Below are positions 26,601 through 34,164 of a stretch of DNA of 64,000 nucleotides, piece after piece; the stretch's first letter is position 1, and every line of letters begins with the position of its first letter. This stretch comes from Desulfobacterales bacterium. Lineage in GTDB: Bacteria; Desulfobacterota; Desulfobacteria; Desulfobacterales; JAFDDL01. The stretch is taken from NCBI GenBank assembly GCA_034003325.1, contig JAVEYW010000010.1, forward strand, positions 62,001 to 126,000, written 5' to 3'. Position numbers and translations under genes: made by a program. The notes beneath the pieces were generated by a model, which saw nothing but the letters and a program-made list of their open reading frames with translations, searched no databases and was not told where the DNA came from.

Positions 26601-27583
26601 CCTACCGGGAACACCTTAAATCCGTGGACGCCACGGTCCATACGATCTCTTCCAACCTCTACGGCGCCATGGACAATGATGACATGTTCCAGTATCTGGG
26701 CGGCCTGAGCATGGCCGTGCGCAAGGCGTCCGGAAAAGATCCGGCGGTGTTTGTCTCCATGCAGCGCACAACGGAAAAAGGCCGGGTGGAACCCCTTTCC
26801 ACCACGCTTGGCCGGGAGCTGCGCAGCCGTTATCTGAATCCCAAATGGATTGAAGGCATGAAAGCGGAAAAGTATGCCGGCGGCCGGGAGATGGCCGAGT
26901 TCATGGAAAATATGTGGGGCTGGCAGGTCACCACGCCCGAAGCCGTGGACAAAAGCCTCTGGGAGCAAAGCTATGAAGTGTATGTGGAAGATAAATACGG
27001 TCAGGATATTAAAGCATTTTTCAATAAGGAAAACCCCTGGGCCTATCAGTCCATGACGGCGCGCATGCTGGAGGCGGTGCGAAAAGGATACTGGCAGGCG
27101 GGAAAAGCCGTCACTGAAAAATTGGCGGCCGAATACGCCCTGAACGTCGTGGAAAAAGGCGTGGCCTGTTGCGACCACACCTGTAACAACCCCCTGCTGA
27201 ACCAAATGGTGGTAGGCATTATCTCCCTGCCGGGGGTTTTATCGCAGGAAACGGCTAAAGCATTTAAACTGGCCGTGGAAAAAGCGGCGGCCAACCCCCT
27301 GAATGAGCAGGTTGGCGCGCGAAAGGCGCTATTGGCCAAACTGAATTCCGGGGTCGAGAAAACAACTCGCAAGGCGCGACCGGAATCACGAAAAACACCC
27401 GAGCGGCCGGACGGGGCAAACGGCCCAAAAGACGCCAAGCGCGTTGAAGGCTATAAAATGGAAGACATTAAAACCCAAGATGAAACAACGGCCTTATGTT
27501 CTTCCGGCGTTCAATGGGCCGCCTCGCTTTTTGTGCTGTTTCTCATCGGGTTATTTTTTTGGGGATCACGCAGCAGGCGGTAG
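23627..27583 (+). CDS. Exported, membrane-anchored CobN-like metal chelatase (HmuS-type)
   Basis: The 1318-residue protein belongs to the CobN / magnesium-chelatase H family: GTHGTHEWLPGKQAGLTREC, the DDVGEGIQAKRRGRG segment, SLYSAPPGAYG-like RLYSAPPGAYGTKVDDM and DNDDMFQYLGGLS are family landmarks. Unlike cytoplasmic CobN, it has a signal peptide (hydrophobic 11-30, cleavage near SALSA, residue 35) and a C-terminal transmembrane helix (AASLFVLFLIGLFFWG) followed by arginines, so the chelatase body should sit in the periplasm, anchored to the inner membrane. No CobS/CobT partners are seen and the downstream operon is the anaerobic Cbi pathway, so canonical cobalt insertion into hydrogenobyrinate is unlikely. 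It resembles HmuS, a haem-processing CobN homologue of Bacteroidetes. The substrate is inferred to be a corrinoid or other tetrapyrrole. Confidence 0.85.
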   Translation: MKSTFKGAELLLRRLLIIGAGCCVLLLFAESALSADTKRMGLFVGDSDAYTCARALKSPGLPNVEVRIFTDKDIGLPDVEAFIRQMDVAVVDIMQRQPAGWLMENRNKMKADARIYAVRHSGHTQDFLTAGFKMDSTVRAYYHYTTVDNIANLVRFLANRDLSLSTSYEPPVSPPENALYHPDAPTFFSTLAEYVQWYRASGHFQAGRRWNLTVIFPTFTIDGKKEPVDALIRAYETQGINTVTWMRAIKNWENTLDHLISGPPLSDQLGSITGFAFRFSSILSGDSLRVLEKANVPVLNSQQLFFSSKEEWLSHPQGISSVGLAFQFSNPEISGLVEPTLIGLKTKDSALALEGHAFRYEPYAPQVEKLARRAARWHALKEMPNKDKKIFLMTYNHGAGKQNIGASYLNVFRSISRIIARLKAGGYTIEGDFTEESVSELLLKSGRNIGSWAPDELDALLREGRAVLIDMADYGKWLAKTPEAFRENVIKDWGSPEDSKIMTKNGKFVIPCIRLGNLILAPQPVRGFSDDSDKLYHSTTLYPHHQYNAFYFWLQEQLHPDAMISLGTHGTHEWLPGKQAGLTRECAPEVLIGDIPNLYPYIVDDVGEGIQAKRRGRGVIIDHATPPFKQGGTYREYATLTALISEYNTASFEQIQAARLKRIREITLRLGLDKDLALAAVNAIALEKIEHYLLKLKTEMIPYGLHTFGVSPADEALAETARAMAEKGGKPENFYAQQIRACGPSELDSLVRGLSGGFIAPASGNDPIRNPESLPTGKNFYAFDPEKVPSKEAWEAGKQAGRDLIDAYRKQHDNAYPEQVGVVLWSVETIRDEGINVATALYLMGITPIWDSRDKIKTVSPLPAAGLNRPRIDVLLQMSGLFRDTFPQVALMLDAAVKKAAALTDLENFIRKHSKAVEKSLLASGHTPEEAKRRSLVRLYSAPPGAYGTKVDDMAGNSGLWEKDDTVSEQGFVPMQSYGYSSDQWGTAMESAYREHLKSVDATVHTISSNLYGAMDNDDMFQYLGGLSMAVRKASGKDPAVFVSMQRTTEKGRVEPLSTTLGRELRSRYLNPKWIEGMKAEKYAGGREMAEFMENMWGWQVTTPEAVDKSLWEQSYEVYVEDKYGQDIKAFFNKENPWAYQSMTARMLEAVRKGYWQAGKAVTEKLAAEYALNVVEKGVACCDHTCNNPLLNQMVVGIISLPGVLSQETAKAFKLAVEKAAANPLNEQVGARKALLAKLNSGVEKTTRKARPESRKTPERPDGANGPKDAKRVEGYKMEDIKTQDETTALCSSGVQWAASLFVLFLIGLFFWGSRSRR

Positions 27584-27659
27584 CGGTCCGTAACAAATGG
27601 CGGGTTGACCCTTTAAGAGAACCGGACACGAAAAAACGCGCATCACCGAAGAAGGCCGT

Positions 27660-27706
27660 TGGCTGCCTGGCAGCCCAGCTGCCCAGCATCCGGCTTTGCC
27701 GGATTA
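27660..27706 (+). repeat. Two tandem hairpins before the DUF2162 gene, including repeat copy 2
   Basis: GGCTGC/GCAGCC (27661-27675) is followed by the 21-base hairpin element identical to 20924-20944. The end of the second hairpin abuts the ribosome-binding sequence TTAGGAGAAG of the next gene, so it may limit its translation or protect the upstream mRNA. Confidence 0.5.
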
Positions 27707-27716
27707 GGAGAAGAAA

Positions 27717-28463
27717 ATGGCATACCAAAGCCTCATATTGGGCGTATTATTCAGTATTGGTATTTTTGCAGTCAAAAGCGGAGCGGGAATTTCCTATGTG
27801 CTTGCCGTGCAGAAGAAAAAAAGAGCCGGCGTCGCTGCTTTTTTCCTTTTCGCGCTGGTCTATGGAGTGGTTTTTGCCGGCGCCGCGGTCCTTTTGAAAC
27901 GGATCGATCCGGTCCGTCATCTGGCCGCCATTCAGACCTTTATTCAATCCGGAATGATCATCCATCTGGTCATGGCCGGTCTTCTGGTGATCTGGGGCCT
28001 GCGGCTGTTAACGCAGCCCCCGGCTTCCCGAACCCGAAGCCGGGCGTGGGTAATGCTGGCAGTCCCCTGCCCGGTGTGTATCACGGTTATCTTTTTTTCG
28101 GCCGGATTTCTGATCACCTGTTTTCCGGACATCCCCGCATTGGCGGTGCTGGCGCTCTACTGCGCCTTTATGCTGGTCAATCTGGTCACCCTGGAAGTGA
28201 TGTTTCTGTATCGACACCAGCGGCCCATGGCGCCTGAATCTTTCCTGGGCGGCGCCATGCTGCTGATGGCCGCCTATTTCATTCTTTCGGTGACAATCAT
28301 GCCGCAATTTGCCGAAATGGAAAATATTTACCGCTTGGCCATGCATCACGACCAAACACATTCCCAAAAAGTGATTCACCTTGTTCCGTTTTCGATTCTG
28401 ACTGCCGCGGCCTTTATCGGCGGGGTTGCGGTTAAGTCAATTACCATAAGGAGCACCCCATGA
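27717..28463 (+). CDS. DUF2162-family multi-pass membrane protein
   Basis: A 248-residue protein with about seven hydrophobic helices and a conserved-looking PCPVCITVIFFSAG segment, in which two Cys lie at a helix start. The layout resembles DUF2162 putative transporters that accompany CobN-like genes in archaea and Desulfobacterota, and is distantly like LysE/DsbD-type carriers. A His-rich loop (MHHDQTHS) lies before the last helix. It could export or import a metal ion, reductant or tetrapyrrole for the CobN-like protein; the function is inferred from context only. Confidence 0.7.
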   Translation: MAYQSLILGVLFSIGIFAVKSGAGISYVLAVQKKKRAGVAAFFLFALVYGVVFAGAAVLLKRIDPVRHLAAIQTFIQSGMIIHLVMAGLLVIWGLRLLTQPPASRTRSRAWVMLAVPCPVCITVIFFSAGFLITCFPDIPALAVLALYCAFMLVNLVTLEVMFLYRHQRPMAPESFLGGAMLLMAAYFILSVTIMPQFAEMENIYRLAMHHDQTHSQKVIHLVPFSILTAAAFIGGVAVKSITIRSTP

Positions 28464-29101
28464 TGGACATCGGCGCCTTACTGAAATCCTTTATTTATTT
28501 AATTTCCGCCTCACTGCTCTATCCGGTTCTCTTCTTGCTGGTCATACTGACTTTTTTCATCATTGTGTGCGCGGGATCTTTTTTTGCCGAGTGGGTGGAA
28601 CGGCTTAAACTGAAGCAATGCCCGCCGCTGGCGCTTCCGAGGATTCTGAAAACCGGGACCGCCGCCGCGATGGTTTCCCACCGGGTCAACCACTATATCA
28701 AGGCGCTGACGCAAACCCTGCGAGGCGATGAGCCGCACCGTGAGCTTGCCGTTGAAAACCTGCTTCAGGAAACGACCCTGGGCCTTTGGAAATCCATGGA
28801 TCGGCTCAGAATTCTGGTTCGGGTGGCGCCGTCGCTGGGGTTGATCGGCACCTTGATTCCCATGGGTACGGGTCTGGCCGCGTTGGGTCAGGGGGACATG
28901 ACGCAACTTTCCACGGATTTGGTGATCGCCTTTACCACCACGGTTACGGGCCTGGCCATCGGCACAACGGCCTTTTTTTTCTATACGGTCAAGCGGCGCT
29001 GGGTTGAGGAGGACATCAAGAATATGGAGCTGGCAACCGAAATGCTTTTGTCGAACAGGGAGCAGGTGAATGATGAAACACTTTCAAACGCGGCGAATTA
29101 A
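28460..29101 (+). CDS. MotA/TolQ/ExbB-family proton channel protein
   Basis: The 213-residue protein has three membrane segments in the ExbB order: one near the N-terminus (LLYPVLFLLVILTFFIIVCA), then a long cytoplasmic loop, then a pair (APSLGLIGTLIPMGTGLAAL and ITTTVTGLAIG-like AFTTTVTGLAIGTTAFFFY). The Pro- and Thr-containing motifs are those of the proton-conducting interface. It overlaps the upstream stop (ATGATGG) and overlaps the start of DUF2149. Together they probably form a dedicated motor. Confidence 0.88.
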   Translation: MMDIGALLKSFIYLISASLLYPVLFLLVILTFFIIVCAGSFFAEWVERLKLKQCPPLALPRILKTGTAAAMVSHRVNHYIKALTQTLRGDEPHRELAVENLLQETTLGLWKSMDRLRILVRVAPSLGLIGTLIPMGTGLAALGQGDMTQLSTDLVIAFTTTVTGLAIGTTAFFFYTVKRRWVEEDIKNMELATEMLLSNREQVNDETLSNAAN

Positions 29102-29429
29102 AAAAGCCGGCAAGGGGTTCGGCGAGCAGGCCTTTCGGGACGATGATCCCATGACCGGCGTGGCCAACCTTTTCGACATCGGTCTGGTATTTATCGTCGG
29201 GTTGCTCTTGACCCTTTTCAGCGCCTATCGGCTTGACGATCTTTTTGATTCAACATCTCAGATGACGATCATGAAGCAACACGCCTCAGGGGAAATGGAA
29301 ATCATCACCAAGAAAGGTACCCGGGTCAAAGCCATGAAGGTCTCCAAGTCCAAAACCAGCGGTCAGGGAGAGAGATTGGGCGTTGCATACCGCCTGAAGG
29401 ACGGCACCATGGTGTATGTGCCGGAGTAA
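29070..29429 (+). CDS. DUF2149 protein, probable ExbD-like partner
   Basis: A 119-residue protein with a short cytoplasmic N-terminus, one membrane helix containing an acidic residue (ANLFDIGLVFIVGLLLTLF) and a periplasmic C-terminal domain. This topology and the in-helix Asp match ExbD/TolR/MotB, where the Asp carries protons. Combined with the adjacent ExbB-like protein, it is inferred to complete an ion-driven motor. The family itself is annotated only as DUF2149. The start lies 31 bases inside the upstream gene. Confidence 0.75.
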   Translation: MMKHFQTRRIKKAGKGFGEQAFRDDDPMTGVANLFDIGLVFIVGLLLTLFSAYRLDDLFDSTSQMTIMKQHASGEMEIITKKGTRVKAMKVSKSKTSGQGERLGVAYRLKDGTMVYVPE

Positions 29430-29458
29430 TGGCCGTTGAAAGGACGGGGGATTCAGAC

Positions 29459-30523
29459 ATGAAATTCGAACACGGTGGGCATATTCGAAGCTTGGCGCGT
29501 CTTGCCGGTTGCGCGGTTGAAGAGCTCCTTGACTTCAGCGCAAACATCAACCCCCTGGGACCTCCAGACTGTCTTCAGCCGGTGATTCTGCGTCACCTTC
29601 GCGGTGTGGTCCACTATCCGGACCCCGCCTGCTGGGCACTGCGTGAAGCCATCGCCGCTTCGTTTTCCCTGTTGCCGGAGGAAATTGTCTGCGGAAACGG
29701 CTCCACCGAACTGCTCTATGCGCTTCCCCGCGCCCTGGGCGTTTCGCATGCGGTGATTCCGGTGCCGGCCTACATCGATTATGCCGCCGCCGCGTCACGG
29801 GCGGGGCTGAAGATCACTTCGATTCCGCTACGTGCGGAAGCCGGGTTTTCCGTTGATTGGCGCCAAGTTGAGCCAAAACTGACCGGCGCCGATATGGTAA
29901 TCGTCGGGCAACCGGGCAACCCGTCGGGTGCCATGGTGGACCCGGCAACGCTGCTGGCGATGGCGGACCGCCATTTATCCACCTTCTTCGTGGTGGACGA
30001 AGCCTTCGCGGATTTTGTGGCCGATTACCAAACCCTGGCGGTGCATGGCCGGCCCAACATCATCGTACTGCGGTCCATGACCAAGTTTTATGCGATTCCG
30101 GGGCTGCGCCTGGGGTATGCACTGGCCTCAGCCGCGATGGTCGATCGCATTCTTGCCCATCTTCCTCCCTGGTCCGTGGGCAGTCTGGTTCAAGCCGTCG
30201 GAGCCGCCGCCCTTTGCGAGCATGAATATGCCGAAAAAACGCGCAGGGCGGTGACGCAACTTCGGGAAAACCTTCATTGCGATCTATCGCATTCAGGCGC
30301 TTTTAGCGTATTTCCATCCGCAGCGAACTATCTATTGGCCCGCGTGGAAAAGCCTTCTTTCGATGCCGTTCAGTTGGCCTGCAAGCTGCTCGCCCATCGC
30401 ATCGCGATTCGCGTCTGCGACAACTACGAGGGGTTGGACCGGCGTTATTTCCGCGTGGCCGTTCGTACGGCAACGGAAAACAAACAGCTCTTGAATGCCA
30501 TGCGCCTGGAAGGATGTGAATGA
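29459..30523 (+). CDS. cobD: L-threonine-O-3-phosphate decarboxylase
   Basis: A PLP enzyme of the aminotransferase class I fold producing (R)-1-amino-2-propanol phosphate, the nucleotide-loop linker of cobalamin. The N-terminus KFEHGGHIRSLARLAG and DFSANINPLGPP are characteristic. The Schiff-base lysine is in SMTKFYAIPGLRLGYA, and GQPGNPSGAM and VDEAFADF complete the cofactor site. ATG 29459 with GGGGG 8 bases upstream is preferred over ATG 29429, which would overlap the DUF2149 stop and has poor spacing. 354 residues. Confidence 0.92.
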   Translation: MKFEHGGHIRSLARLAGCAVEELLDFSANINPLGPPDCLQPVILRHLRGVVHYPDPACWALREAIAASFSLLPEEIVCGNGSTELLYALPRALGVSHAVIPVPAYIDYAAAASRAGLKITSIPLRAEAGFSVDWRQVEPKLTGADMVIVGQPGNPSGAMVDPATLLAMADRHLSTFFVVDEAFADFVADYQTLAVHGRPNIIVLRSMTKFYAIPGLRLGYALASAAMVDRILAHLPPWSVGSLVQAVGAAALCEHEYAEKTRRAVTQLRENLHCDLSHSGAFSVFPSAANYLLARVEKPSFDAVQLACKLLAHRIAIRVCDNYEGLDRRYFRVAVRTATENKQLLNAMRLEGCE

Positions 30524-30524
30524 A

Positions 30525-31484
30525 ATGATTCCGCTCACGCTTCAGATCTGGTTGGCCCTGTGCTTTGACTTTCTCATGGGGGATCCCGGGTGGCTGCCCC
30601 ACCCGGTGCGCCTTATCGGGCGCGTGGCCCAACTGCTGGAAAAGCCGGCCCGGCGATTGTTTTTAAATGAGCGGCTTGCCGGCGCCGTCACAGCCGCAAT
30701 CGTTATCGGCGGAACCGCTTGGGTGACATGGGGCTTGCTAAGGACGGCACACCGCCTCTCTCCCCTCATGGGCGACCTAGCGGCCATCGGCATCCTTTAC
30801 ACCACCTTTGCCGCCAAGGATCTTTCGGCTCACAGCCGCGCTGTTTGGCGCGCTCTTGAAGCCGGGAATCTTGCACAGGCCCGCCGGGCCGCGGCTCGCA
30901 TGGTGGGTCGTGACACGGCTGGCCTTGAGGCGCCAGGCGTCATTCGCGCGGCAGTGGAAAGTGTTGCGGAAAACACGGTGGACGGGGTCCTGGCTCCTCT
31001 TTTTTTCGCGTTTTTATTCGGTCCCGTGGGCGCCATGACGTATAAGGCGATCAATACCCTGGATTCCACCTTCGGTTACCGGAACGACCGCTACCGCCAC
31101 TTCGGCTGGGCCTCGGCACGAATAGACGATGCCGCCAACTATATTCCAGCGCGACTCAGCCTGGTGTTTATCGCTATCGGCGCACTTTTTACGGGCGGAA
31201 GATGCGGCCGGACTTTTGGCATCGGGCTGCGAGACGCGCGAAAACACGCAAGCCCGAACTCGGGGTATGCAGAATCAGCCTTTGCCGGCGCGCTCGGGGT
31301 CCAACTGGGCGGGCCGCTCCTTCGAAACGGGCACCCCGAGGCAACACCGCTGTTGGGCGATGCGATCATCCCCTTGGGCCAAAACCATATTCTCAGCGCC
31401 AACTTGCTGATGTCCGCCGCCCTTATTTCGGCGACAGTGCTGATGTCGGGCGCACGACTGCTGGTGGAGGCGATTCTGAAATGA
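30525..31484 (+). CDS. cbiB: Adenosylcobinamide-phosphate synthase
   Basis: The 319-residue inner-membrane enzyme attaches the aminopropanol (phosphate) made via CobD to the corrinoid side chain. Family marks are FLMGDPGWLPHPVRLIG at the N-terminus, the VGRDTAGLEA and SVAENTVDGVLAPLFFA segments, and the NTLDSTFGYRNDRYRHFGWA motif with KHASPNSGYAESAFAGALGV. Several hydrophobic helices are visible. ATG 30525 (GGAAGGATG upstream) follows the cobD stop by one base; an upstream in-frame start at 30495 is not preferred. Confidence 0.95.
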   Translation: MIPLTLQIWLALCFDFLMGDPGWLPHPVRLIGRVAQLLEKPARRLFLNERLAGAVTAAIVIGGTAWVTWGLLRTAHRLSPLMGDLAAIGILYTTFAAKDLSAHSRAVWRALEAGNLAQARRAAARMVGRDTAGLEAPGVIRAAVESVAENTVDGVLAPLFFAFLFGPVGAMTYKAINTLDSTFGYRNDRYRHFGWASARIDDAANYIPARLSLVFIAIGALFTGGRCGRTFGIGLRDARKHASPNSGYAESAFAGALGVQLGGPLLRNGHPEATPLLGDAIIPLGQNHILSANLLMSAALISATVLMSGARLLVEAILK

Positions 31485-32899
31485 CCCGGAAAATCCCCCG
31501 AATCCTCATCGCCGCCGCCCAGAGCGGCAGCGGCAAAACAACTCTGACCCTGGGGGTGGTGTCCGCCCTGCGACGACGCGGCTTGAAGGTTCAACCCTTC
31601 AAGGTGGGGCCCGATTTCCTCGATCCCACATGGCTTACCGCCGCTTCGGGAAGGCCCTGCTACAACCTCGACGGCTGGATGAGCGGGCCGGACTATGTGG
31701 CGCGCTTATTCGACCGGGCAACGGCGGATGCGGACATCGCGGTGATTGAGGGCGTGATGGGATTGTACGACGGCGCGAATGCGTCCGATTCGGCCGGCAG
31801 TTCGGCCGAGATCGCCCGGTGGCTTCAAGCGCCCGTTGTGCTGGTGGTCAACGTGCACGGCATGAGCCGCAGCGTGGCGCCGGTGGTGGCCGGGTTTGCC
31901 GGTTTTGAAGAAGGCGTATGCATTCGCGGGGTGATCGCCAACCATTGCGGCTCCGAAAAACACCGGAATATTCTGAAAGAAGCGCTTCAAGCGGCCGGGC
32001 AACCCGTGCTCGTGGGGGCTGTTCCAAGAGGGGGGGTTCCGGAATTGCCGAGCCGCCATTTGGGCCTCGTAACCGCCGATTCCGATCGGAACTGCTCACC
32101 GGCCGTCCTGAAAGCATTCGCCCTGGCTGCCGAAACACACCTGAATCTGGACGAAATACTTACTATCGCAGGCTCGGCCCCTCGCTTCCAACCGCCATCG
32201 TTCGGACCGGCAAAAAAAGGGGCCTCGCCGGCTCATTCACTTTGCCTTGCCGTGGCCCGAGACGAGTGCTTTCATTTTTATTATCAAGATCTTTTCGATG
32301 AATTGGAACATCGGGGGTGCCAAATCGACTATTTTTCGCCCTTACGGGATGCGTCTCTTCCGAAAAAGGCGGATGCCGTGTACCTGGGCGGCGGCTATCC
32401 CGAGGCGTTCGCGGAAACCCTGGCCGCCAATGCAGGCATGACCCGCAGCCTTCGCCAATTTGCTCAGTCCGGCCGGCCCGTTTATGCGGAGTGCGGCGGA
32501 CTCATCTATCTCTCCGAAGCCCTCACGACCCGGGAGGGAAACCGCCGGCCGCTTCTCGGTATTCTTCCGGGCGAAACACGCATGCTGAATCACCGCAAAC
32601 ACCTCGGCTACGTCGAGGTTCGCCAGAAAGCGGACGCATTGTGGGGAAAGGCGGGCACTCATCTGCGAGGCCATGAATTTCACTACTCGGAGGTAGTCTC
32701 GAATGACGCCATAGAGGAAAAATGGACTACCGCCTATGACCTAATTCCCCACCGTGGCGCTTGCAAGTCTTCAGAGGGATATTATCAACCGCAGGGTCGA
32801 ATTCTTGCCAGCTATGTTCACCTGCATCTTGCAAGCCGGCCCGATGCGCTGGATTATTTTCTGAATCTCTGCGCTCTGACCCGATGCGAGTGCCCATGA
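31481..32899 (+). CDS. cbiA: Cobyrinic acid a,c-diamide synthase (CbiA/CobB)
   Basis: Amidates the a and c side chains of cobyrinate with glutamine and ATP. The 472-residue protein begins at ATG 31481, overlapping the cbiB stop. It has an N-terminal ATP site (AAAQSGSGKTTLTLGVVSAL), a KVGPDFLDP motif and EGVMGLYDG, then a class I-like glutamine amidotransferase domain with the Cys of PVYAECGGLIYLSE and the conserved FHYSE/GRILASYVHLH segment at the end. A much longer frame that begins at 31202 lies inside cbiB and is not used. Confidence 0.95.
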   Translation: MTRKIPRILIAAAQSGSGKTTLTLGVVSALRRRGLKVQPFKVGPDFLDPTWLTAASGRPCYNLDGWMSGPDYVARLFDRATADADIAVIEGVMGLYDGANASDSAGSSAEIARWLQAPVVLVVNVHGMSRSVAPVVAGFAGFEEGVCIRGVIANHCGSEKHRNILKEALQAAGQPVLVGAVPRGGVPELPSRHLGLVTADSDRNCSPAVLKAFALAAETHLNLDEILTIAGSAPRFQPPSFGPAKKGASPAHSLCLAVARDECFHFYYQDLFDELEHRGCQIDYFSPLRDASLPKKADAVYLGGGYPEAFAETLAANAGMTRSLRQFAQSGRPVYAECGGLIYLSEALTTREGNRRPLLGILPGETRMLNHRKHLGYVEVRQKADALWGKAGTHLRGHEFHYSEVVSNDAIEEKWTTAYDLIPHRGACKSSEGYYQPQGRILASYVHLHLASRPDALDYFLNLCALTRCECP

Positions 32900-32942
32900 A
32901 AATGACATTCAACCCCGAAACGGCACTATAGGAGACCCCATA

Positions 32943-34154
32943 ATGACCCGACGCGCACGAATTCATCAGTTACTGGCCCATCCACTGAACGGTCAGGATA
33001 TCGAGACCTTGTCTTTTGCCGCCATTGACCGGGACGCCCCACCCCATTCCTTTTCCCCGGACCAGTGGAAGATCGTTCGCCGAATGATTCACACCACGGG
33101 AGATTTTTCGATCATGAAGGCGGTGCAGTTTTCGGCGGACGCTATCCGTGCGGGAGTTGCGGCGCTTCGGGCCGGCCGGCCCCTGTATGTCGATACCAAC
33201 ATGATCCGCGCAGGGCTTTCTCTTGATCGCCTTTGCAAGGTTTGCGAGCCGTATGACCCGAGCCGTATTCATTGCCATGTGGCAGATACCGATATAATTC
33301 AAGATGCGATGCGAATGAATTTACCGCGCTCTGTCGTGGCCATTCGAAAAGCCAGGCACTTATTCATCAATGGCGCCATCGCCGTTTTCGGCAACGCCCC
33401 CACGGCGCTTTTCGAGTTAAACCGAATGATCATCGAAGAGGGCGCAAAGCCGGCGTTGGTCATTGCCGCACCCGTGGGATTTATTCATGTGGAAGAAAGC
33501 AAGGAGGAGTTGGCCGCCCTGAATGTGCCGCACATCATTCTCTCGGGGACGCGCGGCGGCAGCCCCATTGCCGTCAGTATCGTTCATGCGCTCTGTTCCC
33601 TGGCGGCCTCGGCGCAGCCGAAAACGACATCTGAAGCGAGGGCGATGCATGCCTTCGATGCCGTGATGCTGCTCGGCCACGGCAGCCGAGTGCCGGGAGC
33701 GGATGAGTCCATGCTGCGAGTGGCCGACACCCTTAAAAAAACGGGTCGGTACCACCAGGTGGAAACCTGCAATATGTCGCGTCTCGGCCCTCACTTTGAG
33801 GAAGTCTTTGAAAAATGCGTTCATCATGGCGCCCGCAGCGTCTTGTTGCTGCCCTATTTTCTGAATCAGGGGCTTCACATGAAGCTGGATATTCCCGAGA
33901 AAATGCAAACAGCGGTTCAGCAGTATCCCCACGTGAAGTTGGTCTTCGGGAAAAATCTCGGATATGACCCCCTTCTGGTAAGGCTGGTGGAAAAACGGAT
34001 CGCGGAATCGGTCAACTTGGGGGACGTGAGGGAAATTCAGCTTCCGGATGAAAACACCTACCCGGTTCCCCGGGGGCAATGCGAATTCGTTCCGATGCTT
34101 CCCGAAGAGGCAACGCAGTGGAAGAGGGTTCGGGGCACGATTGAAAACCAGTGA
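32943..34154 (+). CDS. cbiC-cbiX: Fused cobalt-precorrin-8 methylmutase (CbiC) and sirohydrochlorin cobaltochelatase (CbiX)
   Basis: Residues about 1-225 are CbiC/CobH (RMIHTTGDFSI, VDTNMIRAGLS, GNAPTALFEL, PVGFIHVEESKEEL, and the ISGTRGGSP-like LSGTRGGSPIA). Residues about 235-360 form a CbiX-type chelatase half-domain (AVMLLGHGSRVPGADESML, LLPYFLNQGLHMKLDIPE), with His in GHGSR as metal ligand. The linked activities are the first cobalt insertion and a late methyl migration, which are not consecutive steps. The ~40-residue tail (QLPDENTYPVP onward) is unassigned. AGGAG precedes the ATG. Confidence 0.93.
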   Translation: MTRRARIHQLLAHPLNGQDIETLSFAAIDRDAPPHSFSPDQWKIVRRMIHTTGDFSIMKAVQFSADAIRAGVAALRAGRPLYVDTNMIRAGLSLDRLCKVCEPYDPSRIHCHVADTDIIQDAMRMNLPRSVVAIRKARHLFINGAIAVFGNAPTALFELNRMIIEEGAKPALVIAAPVGFIHVEESKEELAALNVPHIILSGTRGGSPIAVSIVHALCSLAASAQPKTTSEARAMHAFDAVMLLGHGSRVPGADESMLRVADTLKKTGRYHQVETCNMSRLGPHFEEVFEKCVHHGARSVLLLPYFLNQGLHMKLDIPEKMQTAVQQYPHVKLVFGKNLGYDPLLVRLVEKRIAESVNLGDVREIQLPDENTYPVPRGQCEFVPMLPEEATQWKRVRGTIENQ

Positions 34155-34164
34155 GGTGTCGATC

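Noticed and set aside
23627-27583. Standard aerobic CobN cobaltochelatase
   Set aside because: It has a signal peptide and a C-terminal membrane anchor, no CobS/CobT are seen, and the adjacent pathway is anaerobic with its own CbiX.
31202-31480. Upstream extension of the cobyrinate synthase frame
   Set aside because: It lies inside cbiB and the true start at 31481 forms the usual ATGA overlap.
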